This document shows, piece by piece, positions 63,638 through 64,000 of a stretch of DNA of 64,000 bases (its first letter is position 1; every line of letters begins with the position of its first letter). A program made the translations under genes and the position numbers. The stretch comes from Candidatus Burkholderia humilis (GTDB lineage Bacteria > Pseudomonadota > Gammaproteobacteria > Burkholderiales > Burkholderiaceae), in assembly GCA_001184405.1 (NCBI GenBank), contig LFMX01000016.1, forward strand, positions 1 to 64,000, written 5' to 3'. The notes beneath the pieces were generated by a model. The model ran no database searches. It saw only the letters and a list, made by a program, of their open reading frames with translations, and was not told the origin of the DNA.

Positions 63638-64000
63638 ATGCCTGACATGATCTCTACTCGAATTCTGCGTCGCGCCCGCGTATTGATTGTCGGATGTGGC
63701 GATGTCGGCATGCGTGCGCTGCCGCTACTCAAGGCACGCGCCGCGAAACCGCGCGTGATCGCGCTGACGCATCATCCGGAGCGCGCGGGAGAACTGCGCG
63801 CAGCCGGCGCGTTGCCGATTCCCGGCGACCTCGATGCGCGCAAAAGCCTGCGCAGACTCGCGGGCATCACGCGCAACGTGCTGCATCTCGCGCCGCCGCC
63901 GCGCGAGGGTCTGATCGATGCCCGCACCCGTGCGCTGATCACCACGTTGCGCGCGCCGCATCGCTCGGTGGCGCGTGCCACGCACAGCGCCGTGATGCGT
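63638..64000 (+). CDS. NAD(P)-binding Rossmann protein (SDR/YeeZ-like), N-terminal part
   Basis: The first 121 codons run off the right edge. After MPDMISTRILRRAR comes VLIVGCGDVGMRALPLLKAR, a Rossmann G-x-G-x-x-G nucleotide motif, then VIALTHHPERAGELRAAGAL and GITRNVLHLAPPPREGLIDA. The pattern matches NAD-dependent epimerase/YeeZ-like proteins. It is divergent from the reductase gene with 71 bp between. Substrate unknown. Confidence 0.75.
   Translation, partial: MPDMISTRILRRARVLIVGCGDVGMRALPLLKARAAKPRVIALTHHPERAGELRAAGALPIPGDLDARKSLRRLAGITRNVLHLAPPPREGLIDARTRALITTLRAPHRSVARATHSAVMR

Overview
The window is GC-rich proteobacterial DNA with the gene order of a Burkholderia-type main chromosome (Burkholderia/Paraburkholderia/Caballeronia): icd-cspA-clpS-clpA, dut-coaBC-lspA-ileS-ribF, purN-rsmB, nadA-nadC/nadB, rpmB-rpmG-radC, fkpB-ispH and livJHMGF all sit in the expected neighbourhoods. 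What sets it apart is decay. About 25 of roughly 65 protein genes are broken by frameshifts, nonsense codons or truncation, while most core genes (ileS, lspA, coaBC, ribF, clpS/clpA, nadABC, rpmB/G, ispH, livHMGF) are open over their full length. No transposase, prophage, CRISPR array, tRNA or rRNA was recognised. This pattern fits an obligate or host-restricted Burkholderia-like symbiont in active genome erosion, comparable to the leaf-nodule symbionts of Psychotria and Ardisia. That host assignment is inference only.

Layout. 1-1250: end of a Flp/Tad pilus locus (cpaB, cpaA, broken flp pilin). 1743-2849: iron-permease-like protein and alkyladenine glycosylase. 2854-13802: accessory genes, nearly all broken (binding-protein remnant, gamma-glutamylputrescine synthetase, LysR, 2-hydroxyacid dehydrogenase, MFS, a TetR/TonB-receptor fusion scar, chemoreceptor), with one intact class III aminotransferase. 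13840-18840: porin and MFS permease (intact) followed by a decayed catabolic set (DHDPS family, Ldh family, hydroxyacid dehydrogenase). 19135-25301: a Rap1a/Tai-like lipoprotein, then a wholly decayed peptide/nickel-type ABC operon. 25455-30895: cupin, second fusA copy (broken), DUF192, rluE, methyltransferase. 31194-36442: icd (broken), cspA, clpS-clpA, dut (nonsense). 36464-46716: LLM oxidoreductase, coaBC, lspA, ileS, ribF, purN, rsmB, mscS (broken). 46878-55011: desaturase, NAD synthesis genes, ribosomal proteins L33/L28, radC (broken), fkpB, ispH. 55419-60527: branched-chain amino acid transporter with a broken binding protein but intact permease and ATPase genes. 60666-64000: broken YpeA-like acetyltransferase, class III aminotransferase, ferredoxin-type reductase and the start of an NAD(P)-binding protein.

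The most notable signal is mutational. Several lesions have recognisable structure. A 5-base insertion in the LysR gene exactly completes a 16-bp perfect inverted repeat (template-switch signature). A 24-bp perfect inverted repeat lies in the livJ signal-peptide region. Short tandem duplications, many of 7, 14 or 21 bp, include 14 copies of a heptamer inside an ABC ATPase gene and 5 copies of another in livJ. Together they suggest that slipped-strand and hairpin-templated mutation are driving gene loss here. I did not find a new defence, secretion or biosynthetic system and do not claim one.
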